DNA from: Myroides oncorhynchi
Lineage (GTDB): Bacteria > Bacteroidota > Bacteroidia > Flavobacteriales > Flavobacteriaceae
NCBI RefSeq assembly: GCF_020905415.1
Contig: NZ_JAJJMP010000001.1
Coordinates: 1,251,501 to 1,315,500, forward strand
DNA length: 64,000 nt
Direction: 5' to 3'
Part shown: one piece after another, positions 43,420-52,475 of the stretch
Layout: the number at the start of each line of letters is the position of its first letter
Numbering within the stretch: position 1 is the stretch's first letter
Made by a program: the position numbers and the translations under genes
Notes under the pieces: generated by a model
Seen by the model: only the letters and a program-made list of their open reading frames with translations
The model's database searches: none
What the model was told of the DNA's origin: nothing

Positions 43420-44754
43420 ATGAAGAAAATACATTATATATCACTTATACTTCTGACGCTATTCACGACACTAAGTTTTGGACAGCGAGCAGTCGTAACC
43501 GCTAATAGCTATGACATTAGCGACAACTTAGACCTTCAGGCAGTAGCCTCAATCTTCGGTGAATCTAAAGATCTTGCAGACTTTGAGTTTAGGTTAAATG
43601 ACCCTAATCTACGCATTAATAACCTTGATTTAAATAGAGATGGGTATGTAGATTATCTACGAGTTGTGGAATTAGTGGAGGGGAGAACACATCTTGTAGT
43701 AATACAGGCTGTGTTAGGAAAAGATTTATTCCAAGATGTTGCAACTATAGAATTAGAAAAAGATAGCAGACAGAATGTAGTGCTAATGCAAGTAGTCGGT
43801 AACTCATACTTATATGGGCCTAATTATATTTATGAGCCAGTATATATCAGTAGACCTCCTATGTTTACTCTATTTTGGACTAATAACTATAGACCATATA
43901 GCTCTTCTTGGGGATGGAATTATTACCCTGATTATTATTATGGTTATTCTCCATATGCTACAGATCGTTATATGAGTCACGTTAACATCCAGATTAATCA
44001 TTATAATAATTATTATTATTCTAATAACCGTTATAGTACAAGGGCTCAACGTATGCATTATGATGTGAGACAGGATTCTTATGAACGCCAAAATCCAAAC
44101 CAATCATTTAGAACGAGATATGGAGAGGATAGTTTCTATAACCGCAATGATTTAACTAGCTCAAGAGGTAATACTAGTTCGCGTAGTAGTTATTCTCGTG
44201 ATAGCTATTCTAGTTCTACTAATGGCCGAGCTGCTTATACTGATAATAGTTCTCGCAGTAGCTATAGTAGAGGAAATAGCGCGAGCGACAACAGTAATTC
44301 TTCTTATAGCAGAGATAATAATACAAGTGGATCAAGTAGAAGTAGCTATTCTAGAGGTAGCTATACTGGTGATGGTTCATCATCTAGTAATAGTGCAAGT
44401 TCTAACGCAAATAACTCATCTTATTCAAGAGGTAGCTATAGCAGTGGAAGTACATCTACACCGAGCACTTCTAATAACTCATCTTACTCAAGATCTAGTT
44501 ATAGCTCAGGTAGTTCGTCATATCCGAGTAGTTCTAGTAGTTCTTATGGCAGATCATCTAGTAGCTCGTCTTATCCTAGCAGTAGCTCGTCATCTAGATC
44601 TAGTTACAGTGGTGGAAGTAGTTCATACCCTAGTAGTTCAGGTAGTAGCTACAGCAGATCGTCTGGAGGTAGTAGTTCCTCAGGAGGATATAGCAGAGGA
44701 AGTAGTGGTAGCTCATCTTCTTCATCTTCATCGAGATCAAGTTATAGCAGATAA
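43420..44754 (+). CDS. secreted protein with Ser/Tyr/Arg-rich low-complexity tail
   Basis: A 444-residue exported protein of unknown function. A signal peptide (cut after LSFGQ, about residue 22) leads into a globular part of about 130 residues (DLQAVASIFGESKDLADFEF, DLNRDGYVDYLRVVE, a Ca-binding-like DLNRDGYVDY loop). A Tyr/Asn-rich segment (about 140-210) comes next. The last 200 residues are repeats of the type SSYSRGSYS and SSSYPSSSSS, almost only Ser, Tyr, Arg and Gly. The tail resembles adhesive or phase-separating sequences. Codons AGT, AGC and TCT dominate, which creates long spurious ORFs in other frames. Followed by two hairpins. Confidence 0.75.
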   Translation: MKKIHYISLILLTLFTTLSFGQRAVVTANSYDISDNLDLQAVASIFGESKDLADFEFRLNDPNLRINNLDLNRDGYVDYLRVVELVEGRTHLVVIQAVLGKDLFQDVATIELEKDSRQNVVLMQVVGNSYLYGPNYIYEPVYISRPPMFTLFWTNNYRPYSSSWGWNYYPDYYYGYSPYATDRYMSHVNIQINHYNNYYYSNNRYSTRAQRMHYDVRQDSYERQNPNQSFRTRYGEDSFYNRNDLTSSRGNTSSRSSYSRDSYSSSTNGRAAYTDNSSRSSYSRGNSASDNSNSSYSRDNNTSGSSRSSYSRGSYTGDGSSSSNSASSNANNSSYSRGSYSSGSTSTPSTSNNSSYSRSSYSSGSSSYPSSSSSSYGRSSSSSSYPSSSSSSRSSYSGGSSSYPSSSGSSYSRSSGGSSSSGGYSRGSSGSSSSSSSSRSSYSR

Positions 44755-44791
44755 TATAACATAGCGTAGTACAATATACTTAGCTATTTGG

Positions 44792-44875
44792 GCACTTTTA
44801 TAAAGTGCTTTATCCTTCCAATAATAAAAAAGAGAAGACATTATTCAAGTATAGAATAATGTCTTCTCTTTTTTT
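44792..44875 (+). terminator. two consecutive terminator-like hairpins
   Basis: GCACTTT/AAAGTGC (44792-44808) is followed by a strong stem: GAGAAGACATTATTC with GAATAATGTCTTCTC (44832-44868) flanked by A and T runs. Confidence 0.75.
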
Positions 44876-44899
44876 AGTTACCTAATCGAGAGTTCTTGT

Positions 44900-45060
44900 T
44901 TAACCTAGAATAAATGATAGGCAGATAAATGAAAAGCAATTATACAAAATAGGTCTGAATTAGTGACAAAAGCATACTATAGTATGGTTGAGAAGCTAAT
45001 GAAAGAGTCATAAAGTAGAATTACTTTGTAGCATTTGGTTAACGCTGATTCTGGGTTTAA
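44900..45060. repeat. MITE-like repeat, copy B (diverged, with insertion)
   Basis: Aligns with copy A at 21845-21953: GATAGGCAGATAAATGAAAA and the following AATTATACAAAATAGGTCTG are nearly identical, as is the right end TAGCATTTGGTTAACGCTGA before TTCTGGGTT. About 50 extra bases lie in the middle, and the left terminal repeat is degraded. Confidence 0.6.
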
Positions 45061-45721
45061 GGACTATTGTTGCCTTTTTTTAGCGGGAAGTACTATTTGT
45101 GTCTTTTCTATTCATTCATTGTTTAAATGGAGATATCTATGGTTTTTTAAGGGATGAGTATATCAGATAAAGAGATTGTTTGTTTGAAACTCAAATACAA
45201 CAGCGTTGACTAGAAACTATATTTATAATTGATGACCTTTAGCTGAAGCATGACAGAAGGATAAGAGGGGTATTGTTGGGCATAAGGCCTTATTACCCAA
45301 GTATTATCCAAGAATTGTCCTACTAAAGGCAACTAGTGCCTGTGTTTACTAGCGTTAAGCTGTGTTTGTGATATTAGTCTACCAAGTGTTTTTTTAGTTA
45401 TTTTGTTACAAGTCAGATAATTATGTTTTTTTATCTATAAAAATAAAATTAAAAAAAATGTCTTTTAGCCACTTTATGGAAATATAAAAAGGATATAACC
45501 CCAAAGAGATAGTTCCATAGGTATGCTATTTTGCTTTTTATAGTTATTTTGCCGAAGATATTTAAAAAAGGAAGTAAAAAAAATAGGGTGTAGCAAGTAG
45601 TATTCTTTGTTGCTATTTTTTGTTTTGAAGTTGAATTTATAGCTTCAAACTACAATAAATTGTTTTAAGAGGGATGCCAATGGGTTGAGATAGGAGGGGG
45701 ATGTTGACTAAGGGAAAGAAA
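45061..45721. other. noncoding stretch
   Basis: About 660 bases between the repeat and the terminator of the nuclease gene. No ORF or clear RNA structure was recognised. Confidence 0.4.
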
Positions 45722-45750
45722 AAAGGGAAAGCACAGTGTACTTTCCCTTT
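45722..45750 (-). terminator. terminator of the S1/P1 nuclease operon
   Basis: AAAGGGAAAG (45722-45731) pairs with CTTTCCCTTT (45741-45750). A T-rich tail follows on the minus strand. Confidence 0.7.
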
Positions 45751-45772
45751 GATATATGTGATAAAAATCGGA

Positions 45773-46561
45773 TTATTTGAAGATGTCGTTTAGAACTTCA
45801 GCAAGTCTTAATCCTCCTTTTAGCAATTGTGCTTCTATATTATCTTTCTGATCAAAGTGATAACGGTAGCTTAATGATTCTTCTGGTTGTACACTATTAT
45901 AGATTTTGTTAGCCATCGTATATGAATCGAAGATCCAGTCTTCTAATGTACCAGCTGTTAGCTTTTGATTATAAGCTTTACCATGTACATCTAATACTGT
46001 AGCATATTCTGTATAACTATATTTGTCAAAATCTACTAATGAAGAGTCCCAAATACTGTGTAAGTTAGTTGATTTTCTAAACCATTCTAATTTTACTCTA
46101 TTTCCACCTAAGTCATCAGCTCTACCTATGTGTAAAGGCTGGTGTGCATCACCAATAATGTGAATTAGAAAATATAAGTTCTCTTGTTTCTTTGCTAATG
46201 GAAGGTTCTTGTCTTTTAATTCTTCAATTAAGACAAGGGCTCTTTTATACAAGTTGGCATCTGTAGAGTTTGCTAATTCTTTATCAAAAGCAGCTCTGTC
46301 TAGATCACCAGGTAAGTTGATATAATGCCAGCTATCTGAAAACTTCCAAGTAGGATCAGACTTTAAAAAATCTGGCCAATTTGCCCAATATGCTAATTGT
46401 TGATTACCAATGATTTCTTTAAGTTGTTTCTTTGCTTTTTTGCTAAGGTTTCTTTCAGCTAATTCGGCTACTACTCTATGTCCTGTAGTACCCCATGCAA
46501 ATATATTCGCTGTCTGTAATGCGAAAAACGCTACTACTAGTAGTGATAATAATTTTTTCAT
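45773..46561 (-). CDS. secreted S1/P1-type zinc nuclease
   Basis: A 262-residue phospholipase-C/P1 nuclease fold protein. The signal peptide ends at ANIFA, leaving Trp as residue 1 of the mature chain (WGTTGHRVVAELAE), as in P1 nuclease, where the N-terminal Trp binds zinc. Other ligands are in WANWPDFLKSD, SWHYINLP, HIIGDAHQPLHIGRADDLGG and LHSIWDSSLVD. It should cleave single-stranded nucleic acid outside the cytoplasm for nutrient or phosphate gain. It lies 6 nt after the thioesterase gene, probably co-transcribed. Confidence 0.92.
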   Translation of the reverse strand: MKKLLSLLVVAFFALQTANIFAWGTTGHRVVAELAERNLSKKAKKQLKEIIGNQQLAYWANWPDFLKSDPTWKFSDSWHYINLPGDLDRAAFDKELANSTDANLYKRALVLIEELKDKNLPLAKKQENLYFLIHIIGDAHQPLHIGRADDLGGNRVKLEWFRKSTNLHSIWDSSLVDFDKYSYTEYATVLDVHGKAYNQKLTAGTLEDWIFDSYTMANKIYNSVQPEESLSYRYHFDQKDNIEAQLLKGGLRLAEVLNDIFK

Positions 46562-46567
46562 AATGTA

Positions 46568-47080
46568 TTAATCATTAAATAGAGCTTTAAGCTCTGTTGC
46601 ATCTGTTGGTTTCATTTTACCAGCTATGACTAAACTCAGTTGTTTACGTCTTAAAGCACCGATATATCTTTCTTTTTCTAAGTCAGTTTCTGGGATTAGT
46701 TCTGGGATAGAAACAGGATGTCCTGTGTCATCTACTGCTACGAATGTATAGATAGCTTCATTTGCTTTCTTTTTGATTCCAGATTCTCTATCTTCAATCC
46801 ATACGTCTAAATATACTTCCATAGACGAATTAAATGAACGTGATATCTTAGCCTCTACAGTCACTACACTACCTAGGGGAATTGGTCTGTTAAAAGCTAC
46901 GTGGTTAACGGATGCTGTAACACATACTCTACGTGAGTGTCTTCTGGCAGCGATACCAGCAGCTCTGTCCATACGAGCTAAAAGCTCTCCACCGAACATA
47001 TTGTTTAGAGGGTTAGTTTCTCCTGGTAGAACCAAGTCAGTCATTAAAGTTGCTGATTCAGATACTAGTTTTGCTTCCAT
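46568..47080 (-). CDS. acyl-CoA thioesterase, hotdog fold
   Basis: A 170-residue YciA/ACOT-like thioesterase. The hotdog motif reads LPGETNPLNNMFGGELLARM, followed by DRAAGIAARRHSRRVCVTAS with Asp as the probable catalytic residue, and NEAIYTFVAVDDTG near the C-terminus. It hydrolyses acyl-CoAs in the cytoplasm. The start at 47080 (MEAKLVSESATLMTD) is preferred over 47110, because the promoter box at 47096-47103 lies between the two. Confidence 0.88.
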   Translation of the reverse strand: MEAKLVSESATLMTDLVLPGETNPLNNMFGGELLARMDRAAGIAARRHSRRVCVTASVNHVAFNRPIPLGSVVTVEAKISRSFNSSMEVYLDVWIEDRESGIKKKANEAIYTFVAVDDTGHPVSIPELIPETDLEKERYIGALRRKQLSLVIAGKMKPTDATELKALFND

Positions 47081-47095
47081 TGTGAATATTTTCGA

Positions 47096-47103
47096 CAAAT
47101 ATA
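47096..47103 (-). promoter_or_regulatory. -7 promoter box of the thioesterase-nuclease operon
   Basis: Minus-strand TATATTTG fits TAnnTTTG, 15 nt before the ATG at 47080. Confidence 0.65.
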
Positions 47104-47121
47104 GAGACATTAAACAAAAAA

Positions 47122-47144
47122 TCCCGAACTTTTAAAGTTCAGGA
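47122..47144 (-). terminator. terminator of the HU/SPOR gene
   Basis: TCCCGAACTT pairs with AAGTTCAGGA (one mismatch or G-U). The minus-strand tail is TTTTTTG. Confidence 0.7.
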
Positions 47145-47159
47145 CTCATGTTTAACTAT

Positions 47160-48104
47160 TTATTGTACTAAAATCCAAGCATCAATATTAATCGTGTTAT
47201 GGATTTTTCTCATTTCAGTTTGTGCTTGATTTTGAGTTGCATGGCCTCCATACGATACAGGATATACACCATATTTAGTACGAGGTAAGGCTACAGCATT
47301 TTCAAACCCTTTTTGTCTTAGTTTAAGTGCTTCAGCTTCAGAAGTGCGTTCGGCTCTAAATGCGCATGCTATAATGTGGTAAGGCGTGTTATTTATCACA
47401 GGAGCTTCTTCTATTACTTCTTCTTTCACAGGAATAGATATAGTAGTAGCAGCAGGTTCTATTATAAAAGTAGCTTGTTGTATTTTGCCTTGTACTTTAG
47501 CCTGTACATTTTTTTCTACGATATATGATTGATCATTTAAGTATGCTTCATATCCGTTGTTTACTAATACACTAGCTGTGCTAGCGAATATAGCAATGAC
47601 AGCTGCATATTTTAAGTAAGTAAATACCTTGTTTTTCTTTGCTACAGGTACTGCTACAGTTTCTATAAGAGGAACGATAGGCGTACGAGTGATCATATTA
47701 GCATCTACTGTAGACAGACCGAAAGATGTCGTTAGATAATTGCTGTTAATTATTGGCTCGAATACTAGGTTTCCTTCATTATTAGATTGGAATACTCCAA
47801 TACTAGTTAGACTTAGTCTACCAATATTAGTTAACTCTAGATTCCATCGATTAACTTCAGTTTTGATTAGAAGAACTGCTTCATCATAAGAAATACTCTC
47901 TTCTGTAGCAATGTGATTAGCTAACAAACCATCATTGTGCTTTATATTAACATTGAAAGAAAGACTCTTCTGTGGAGGGAAGAAGCAAAGCTTCTCCTCA
48001 CTGTAGTAAGATGACTTTATTTCTGTTAGCAATGCCCCGAAACCTGGTATGATAACACACTGGTATCTATATAGTAACGCTGATATGTATTTTTCGATCT
48101 TCAT
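47160..48104 (-). CDS. HU-CCDC81/SPOR domain membrane protein
   Basis: A 314-residue protein. The N-terminal 130 residues (MKIEKYISALLYRYQCVIIP, then GFGALLTEIKSSYYSEE) match the bacterial CCDC81-type HU domains. A single transmembrane helix follows (about residues 178-196, YLKYAAVIAIFASTASVLV), and a C-terminal SPOR domain (YHIIACAFRAERTSEAEALK, then YPVSYGGHATQNQAQTEM). SPOR domains bind denuded peptidoglycan at division sites, so an envelope or division role is likely. The ATG is 5 nt from a -7 box, implying a leaderless message. Confidence 0.88.
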   Translation of the reverse strand: MKIEKYISALLYRYQCVIIPGFGALLTEIKSSYYSEEKLCFFPPQKSLSFNVNIKHNDGLLANHIATEESISYDEAVLLIKTEVNRWNLELTNIGRLSLTSIGVFQSNNEGNLVFEPIINSNYLTTSFGLSTVDANMITRTPIVPLIETVAVPVAKKNKVFTYLKYAAVIAIFASTASVLVNNGYEAYLNDQSYIVEKNVQAKVQGKIQQATFIIEPAATTISIPVKEEVIEEAPVINNTPYHIIACAFRAERTSEAEALKLRQKGFENAVALPRTKYGVYPVSYGGHATQNQAQTEMRKIHNTINIDAWILVQ

Positions 48105-48109
48105 AAGGA

Positions 48110-48117
48110 CAAAATTA
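48110..48117 (-). promoter_or_regulatory. -7 promoter box of the HU/SPOR gene
   Basis: Minus-strand TAATTTTG fits TAnnTTTG and ends 5 nt before the ATG. Confidence 0.5.
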
Positions 48118-48305
48118 CATTAAACAATAACTCAATCAAAAGAATATTCACAATTATTTTTAATATCTCCTAATTTTTTTAAGTCAAGTGAGGTCTATTT
48201 CTAAAAGAATTGAAAGATTATAAGGGATTGGACTATTGCTGGATAGGTTTTTGATGCTCTTAAGGGAAGGTACAAAAAGTTATATAGATTAGCAATTCAA
48301 GTGTT

Positions 48306-49417
48306 ATGGAAAAAGAGAATTTGTTATATATGTTAGCCCTACAAAGTACATCTGGAGTAGGCCCAATTACAGCAAAGAGATTATTAGAATATTTTGGGTC
48401 AGCTAAGAATGTTTTTTTGGCTAAAGAAAAAGACATTTTAACAGTTCATCGTATAGGAGGGTTATATGGAAAAATCTACAGAATAAGGAGGTTCTAAAAA
48501 GAGCAGAGAAGGAGTTGAATTATATTGATGCCTATAATCTATTTTGTTATAGTTATCAAGAAGAGGCATATCCTATGCTTTTAAAGGAGTGCGATGACGG
48601 GCCTATTTTATTATTTAGTACTACACCTAATTTCAATTTTGTCAATAGAAAAATGATAAGCTTTATAGGAACTCGAAATCCTAGTAAACGTGGTATAGAT
48701 ATTTGTTGTGAATTAATTAAAGATCTTAAACCCTATAATCCTGTTATAATAAGTGGATTAGTGTATGGGGTAGAGGTAGCAGCTCATTTAGCAGCATTAG
48801 AGCATGGTCTGGATACTTATGCTGTATTAGGACATGGTCTTAATCGTATTTATCCTGATGTACATACTTCTATAGCACGTAAGATAGATGAGAATGGCGG
48901 TGGATGTCTATCTGAGTTTTGGATAAATAGCAAGGTAGATAGAGAGAATTTTATTCAACGAAATAGAATAGTCGCTGGAATGACTCAGGCAACTATTGTA
49001 ATTGAGAGTGCGATTAAAGGTGGCTCTATGAGTACTATAACATTTGCGAATGATTATAATCGAGATGTATTTGCTGTGCCTGGTAGAGTTGGTGATATCA
49101 TGAGTGAAGGTTGTAATAATGTGATAAAAAAAAACAGAGCGCAACTACTGGCTTCTGCTAATGACATTATAGAGACACTGAATTGGGATAGTACTGTGAA
49201 AACTCCTAAAGTTATTCAACCGCAGCTGTTCTTAGATCTCAACCCAGAAGAGCAACTAATAGTTGATTTTTTAAGTAAGAGTGAATGTGAGTTATTAGAT
49301 ATTATAGCATTGAGTAGTTCTCTCCCTATTTATAAGGTAAGCAGTATTCTTTTGAATCTTGAAATGTTAGGGCTGGTAAGACCGTTACCTGGGAAGTATT
49401 TTGAGTTGATTCGCTAG
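48306..49417 (+). pseudogene. dprA: DNA-processing protein DprA, frameshifted
   Basis: Two reading frames together give one DprA. The first part (48306 to about 48460) encodes the helix-hairpin-helix region LQSTSGVGPITAKRLLEYFG. The second, in the -1 frame, continues as VIWKNLQNKEVLKRAEKELN and then the Rossmann core (MISFIGTRNPSKRGIDICCE, VISGLVYGVEVAAHLAALEH, RNRIVAGMTQATIVIESAIK, GGSMSTITFANDYNRDVFAV) and a C-terminal winged helix to 49417. One extra G in GGAGGG near 48455-48460 would restore IGGVIWKNL. DprA loads RecA on incoming single-stranded DNA in transformation. The break is a real mutation or a sequencing error; no slippery site is seen. Confidence 0.85.
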
Positions 49418-49430
49418 AGGTAATTTAGTA

Positions 49431-49460
49431 AAAAGCCCCATACGACTGTATGAGGCTTTT
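49431..49460. terminator. bidirectional terminator between dprA and trpS
   Basis: AAAAGCCCCATAC pairs with GTATGAGGCTTTT with one mismatch. Confidence 0.75.
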
Positions 49461-49484
49461 TGGTTTTGTAAATAATAAGATTGG

Positions 49485-50462
49485 TTACTTCGTACCGTAT
49501 CCTAGCTTTTCTCTTACTTTATTTAATGTTCTTGTAGCAATAACAGAAGCTTTATCAGCTCCGATACCTAATAGGCGGTCTACTTCTTCTAAGTTATTGA
49601 TATAGTATTCGTACTTCTCGCGGATATCTTTAAATTTCTCCACGATAAGTTCGTATAATTCTTGTTTTGCGTGTCCGTAACCGTAGTTTCCTCCTAAGTA
49701 TTTTGCTCTCAGTTGCTCGGTTTGTTCTGGAGTAGCTAGTAGCTTATACATAGTGAATACGTTACAAGTATCAGGATTTTTAGGATCTTCTAGTGGTGTA
49801 CTATCTGTCTCTATACCCATCACTTCTTTTCTCAATACTTTATCCGTTTGAAATATGTTGATCGTATTGTGTCTAGACTTACTCATCTTGTTTCCATCAG
49901 TACCAGGTACTACCATTACATCCTCTTGGATTTTTGCTTCAGGTAATACAAATGTTTCACCCATTTGGTGGTTAAAACGAGAGGCTACATCACGAGTGAT
50001 TTCTAAGTGCTGTAATTGGTCTTTCCCTACAGGTACAAATTCTGCATCGTATAGCAATATATCTGCAGCCATCAACATCGGGTAAGAGAATAAACCAGCA
50101 TTAACATCTGCTAACACATCTGCTTTATCCTTAAATGAATGTGCTAAAGTAAGGCGTTGGAATGGGAAGAAGCAACTAAGGTACCAAGTAAGTTCAGTTG
50201 TTTGCGGTACATCTGACTGGCGGTAAAAAGTTACATGACTAATGTCTATACCACAAGCAAGCCAAGTAGCCGCAACGCTATAGGTGTTTTCTTGTAAAGT
50301 TTTTGCGTCTTTAATTTGCGTTGCAGAGTGCAAGTTCGCAATAAATATAAAAGACTCATTTTCTTTTTTGTTCGCCATTTCTACTGCTGGTAGAATAGCA
50401 CCTAAAAGATTTCCTAAGTGTGGAGTTCCTGTACTCTGAACTCCTGTTAGAATTTTAGCCAT
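49485..50462 (-). CDS. trpS: tryptophan-tRNA ligase
   Basis: A 325-residue class I aminoacyl-tRNA synthetase charging tRNA(Trp). The HIGH-type motif is TPHLGNLLGAI near residue 15, and the KMSKS motif appears as DGNKMSKSRHNTI near 195. Blocks SYPMLMAADILLYDAEFVPV and GKDQLQHLEITRDVASRFN are typical. Length is normal. Preceded by promoter box 50490-50497. No attenuation leader is present. Confidence 0.97.
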   Translation of the reverse strand: MAKILTGVQSTGTPHLGNLLGAILPAVEMANKKENESFIFIANLHSATQIKDAKTLQENTYSVAATWLACGIDISHVTFYRQSDVPQTTELTWYLSCFFPFQRLTLAHSFKDKADVLADVNAGLFSYPMLMAADILLYDAEFVPVGKDQLQHLEITRDVASRFNHQMGETFVLPEAKIQEDVMVVPGTDGNKMSKSRHNTINIFQTDKVLRKEVMGIETDSTPLEDPKNPDTCNVFTMYKLLATPEQTEQLRAKYLGGNYGYGHAKQELYELIVEKFKDIREKYEYYINNLEEVDRLLGIGADKASVIATRTLNKVREKLGYGTK

Positions 50463-50489
50463 TGCGTGATATTAATTAATTTAAAAGAA

Positions 50490-50497
50490 CAAAGATA
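50490..50497 (-). promoter_or_regulatory. -7 promoter box of trpS
   Basis: Minus-strand TATCTTTG fits TAnnTTTG, 27 nt before the ATG. Confidence 0.6.
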
Positions 50498-50561
50498 AGG
50501 GAATTAGATTTTAGTTGCCTTGTTTTTATTGGCAATATGCTTATTAGGCGTGAGAATTGTG

Positions 50562-50569
50562 TATTTTTG
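50562..50569 (+). promoter_or_regulatory. -7 promoter box of plsC
   Basis: TATTTTTG fits TAnnTTTG, 33 nt before the ATG. Confidence 0.5.
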
Positions 50570-50602
50570 AGGTTAACAAAAGAAAGAATATAAGTCAGTA
50601 AG

Positions 50603-51361
50603 ATGAAGGTAATACGCGTGTTTTTTAGTTCACTTTGGCGGTTGTGGTTTTATGTGTGGATGGTGATTGTGATTGTGATTTTGTCTCCTGTGTTGTTGTG
50701 TACAATACAATCAGAGAAGACTTATCCCACATTTTTTAAAGTTGCACGTCTATGGGCTATCCTTACTTTTTATGGTATTGGGATGAGGTATCATATCGAA
50801 GAAGAGCATCCATTAGAGAAAGGACGAAGCTATATGTTTATTGCTAATCACACGTCAATGTTAGATGTTATGATGATGTTGATCTTAGTGAAGGATAATC
50901 CATTTGTATTCGTTGGGAAGGCAGAGTTAGCGAAGATACCGGTATTTGGATATTTCTATAAACGCACTTGTATTTTAGTAGATAGAAAAGATGCTGCAAG
51001 TAAAAAGCGAGTTTTTGACAGCGCACAAGAACGTCTAAGTAGAGGACTTAGTATTTGTATCTTTCCGGAAGGAGGAGTGACAGATGATAGAAGTATCATT
51101 TTAGATAGCTTTAAAGACGGTGCATATAGACTAGCAATAGATCATCAGATACCCATAGCTCCATTAGCATTCGGAAGGTTGAGACATTACTTTCCGTTCG
51201 TCTGGGGGATTGGACATCCAGGAGTAGTGCCTGTGAGGATCTATGCACCTATAGTGACTACAGGATTGACTATGACAGAGAGAAAAGAGTTAAAAGATAG
51301 TACATTCGACTTACTTTATAAGCCAGTGTTGGCTTGGGAAGAGGAATACAAGAATAAGTAA
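50603..51361 (+). CDS. plsC: 1-acyl-sn-glycerol-3-phosphate acyltransferase
   Basis: A 252-residue membrane-bound acyltransferase making phosphatidic acid from lysophosphatidic acid. It has two N-terminal hydrophobic segments, the catalytic NHTSMLD (HX4D, about residue 80), GKAELAKIPVFGYFYKRTCI, and ICIFPEGGVTD (acceptor binding). The C-terminus is short and basic. Start chosen by frame and promoter spacing. Terminator at 51365. Confidence 0.92.
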   Translation: MKVIRVFFSSLWRLWFYVWMVIVIVILSPVLLCTIQSEKTYPTFFKVARLWAILTFYGIGMRYHIEEEHPLEKGRSYMFIANHTSMLDVMMMLILVKDNPFVFVGKAELAKIPVFGYFYKRTCILVDRKDAASKKRVFDSAQERLSRGLSICIFPEGGVTDDRSIILDSFKDGAYRLAIDHQIPIAPLAFGRLRHYFPFVWGIGHPGVVPVRIYAPIVTTGLTMTERKELKDSTFDLLYKPVLAWEEEYKNK

Positions 51362-51364
51362 TGC

Positions 51365-51402
51365 AAAAAGCGATGAGGTACAGAGTACTTCACCGCTTTT
51401 TT
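51365..51402. terminator. bidirectional terminator after plsC
   Basis: AAAAAGCGATGAGGTAC pairs with GTACTTCACCGCTTTTTT with two mismatches, flanked by A and T runs. Confidence 0.7.
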
Positions 51403-51424
51403 AGTTATATATGGTTTATGGGTA

Positions 51425-52306
51425 TTAAAGGACAATGATTCCAGCACCTGATATTCTACCACTCGCAAGAACAAAGTCGTTCATAGATTGGTTTTGTTCA
51501 GTGGTATATTTGCTGTAATTGATGTCTATTTTTGAGCGACTCATCGCTAGGTCAAATAGTTCTTTTTGGATATCCTTTTGTTTGCCTGCATCAGTAGAAG
51601 TGCGGAACTCAGCTAGTAGTTCCATCTCTTTCTTATATGAGCTAAGCATTTCTTGGTTATCTATAGCTGGTAGTTTTAATTCTACAGTATTGGGTTCAGT
51701 GATGGTGCACTCGCCATTATCTATTTTGTTTTGTGCGTAATATCCCTTGTGTTCTGCAGGCATATCTTCATCGTAGAACGCTACGAACTCCGCTTTAGTA
51801 AAGAACTTATTATAGAAGTTACCTACCGCATTTTTGTTGCTCGTAGTTAGTTCTTCAGGATATTCTTCTCCTAGATAATAGGAGCATCTGTATAGGTTAT
51901 TATCGATAAACAATGCATTAGTAGATTTGATATTATCAGTATACGTCACTCCGTCGATATTAACTTCTCTATTAGTAGAACCAAATTTGTCAAAGTTACC
52001 CTCTGTTGCGTACACCATAGAGTAGATGTAGTGAGGTTCTAAGGTAGGGTTAATGATACCCCCAGTGTTTTGTTTTAATACGTTAAACTTATTTTTTTGA
52101 CCGTTGTATTCTAATTCATGGTTTCCATTATCTAGCTTTAATACTTCGAAAGTATTAGGAGCTAGTGTATATTTCTTACCATCTATAGATACTGAAATCT
52201 CTTTATCAGTAGGGTTAGAAAGATAAAAGTCTTGTCTCTTAAATGGGTCATCACAGCTAATTAAAGTTGTAATCGTTAGCAGTAATGCTAATAAGCGTAA
52301 TCTCAT
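51425..52306 (-). CDS. hypothetical lipoprotein
   Basis: A 293-residue protein with a lipoprotein signal (MRLRLLALLLTITTLISC, cysteine 18). The first half looks like a beta domain (DFYLSNPTDKEISVSIDGKK, then YTLAPNTFEVLKLDNGNHEL), similar in feel to small beta-sandwich modules. The second half is predicted mostly helical (LPAIDNQEMLSSYKKEMELL). No family was recognised. Probably anchored in the envelope. Single gene. Confidence 0.6.
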   Translation of the reverse strand: MRLRLLALLLTITTLISCDDPFKRQDFYLSNPTDKEISVSIDGKKYTLAPNTFEVLKLDNGNHELEYNGQKNKFNVLKQNTGGIINPTLEPHYIYSMVYATEGNFDKFGSTNREVNIDGVTYTDNIKSTNALFIDNNLYRCSYYLGEEYPEELTTSNKNAVGNFYNKFFTKAEFVAFYDEDMPAEHKGYYAQNKIDNGECTITEPNTVELKLPAIDNQEMLSSYKKEMELLAEFRTSTDAGKQKDIQKELFDLAMSRSKIDINYSKYTTEQNQSMNDFVLASGRISGAGIIVL

Positions 52307-52424
52307 GTTTTGTATTATGTTTTTGTAAGTACAAAAATAAGGGATTCCGCTTATGTTGGCTAGTAAGAATAGAGTTTTATATAAAAGGCGTTTGTGTAGA
52401 ATAATATTAGTAACTTGTTAACGT

Positions 52425-52432
52425 TATTTTTG
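52425..52432 (+). promoter_or_regulatory. -7 promoter box of the small membrane protein gene
   Basis: TATTTTTG fits TAnnTTTG, 43 nt before the ATG. Confidence 0.45.
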
Positions 52433-52475
52433 TGAATGATTTATTAGATAAAATTTATAACGTATTGAACTTATA

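Noticed and set aside
44198..44764. 188-residue ORF in another frame of the Ser-rich gene
   Set aside because: It comes from the repeated Ser codons read out of frame; its Val/Ile/Ala/His-rich product has no start context or family features.
48440..48490. Programmed frameshift in dprA
   Set aside because: No X XXY YYZ slippery heptamer in the needed frame and no downstream pseudoknot was seen; a one-base loss is simpler.
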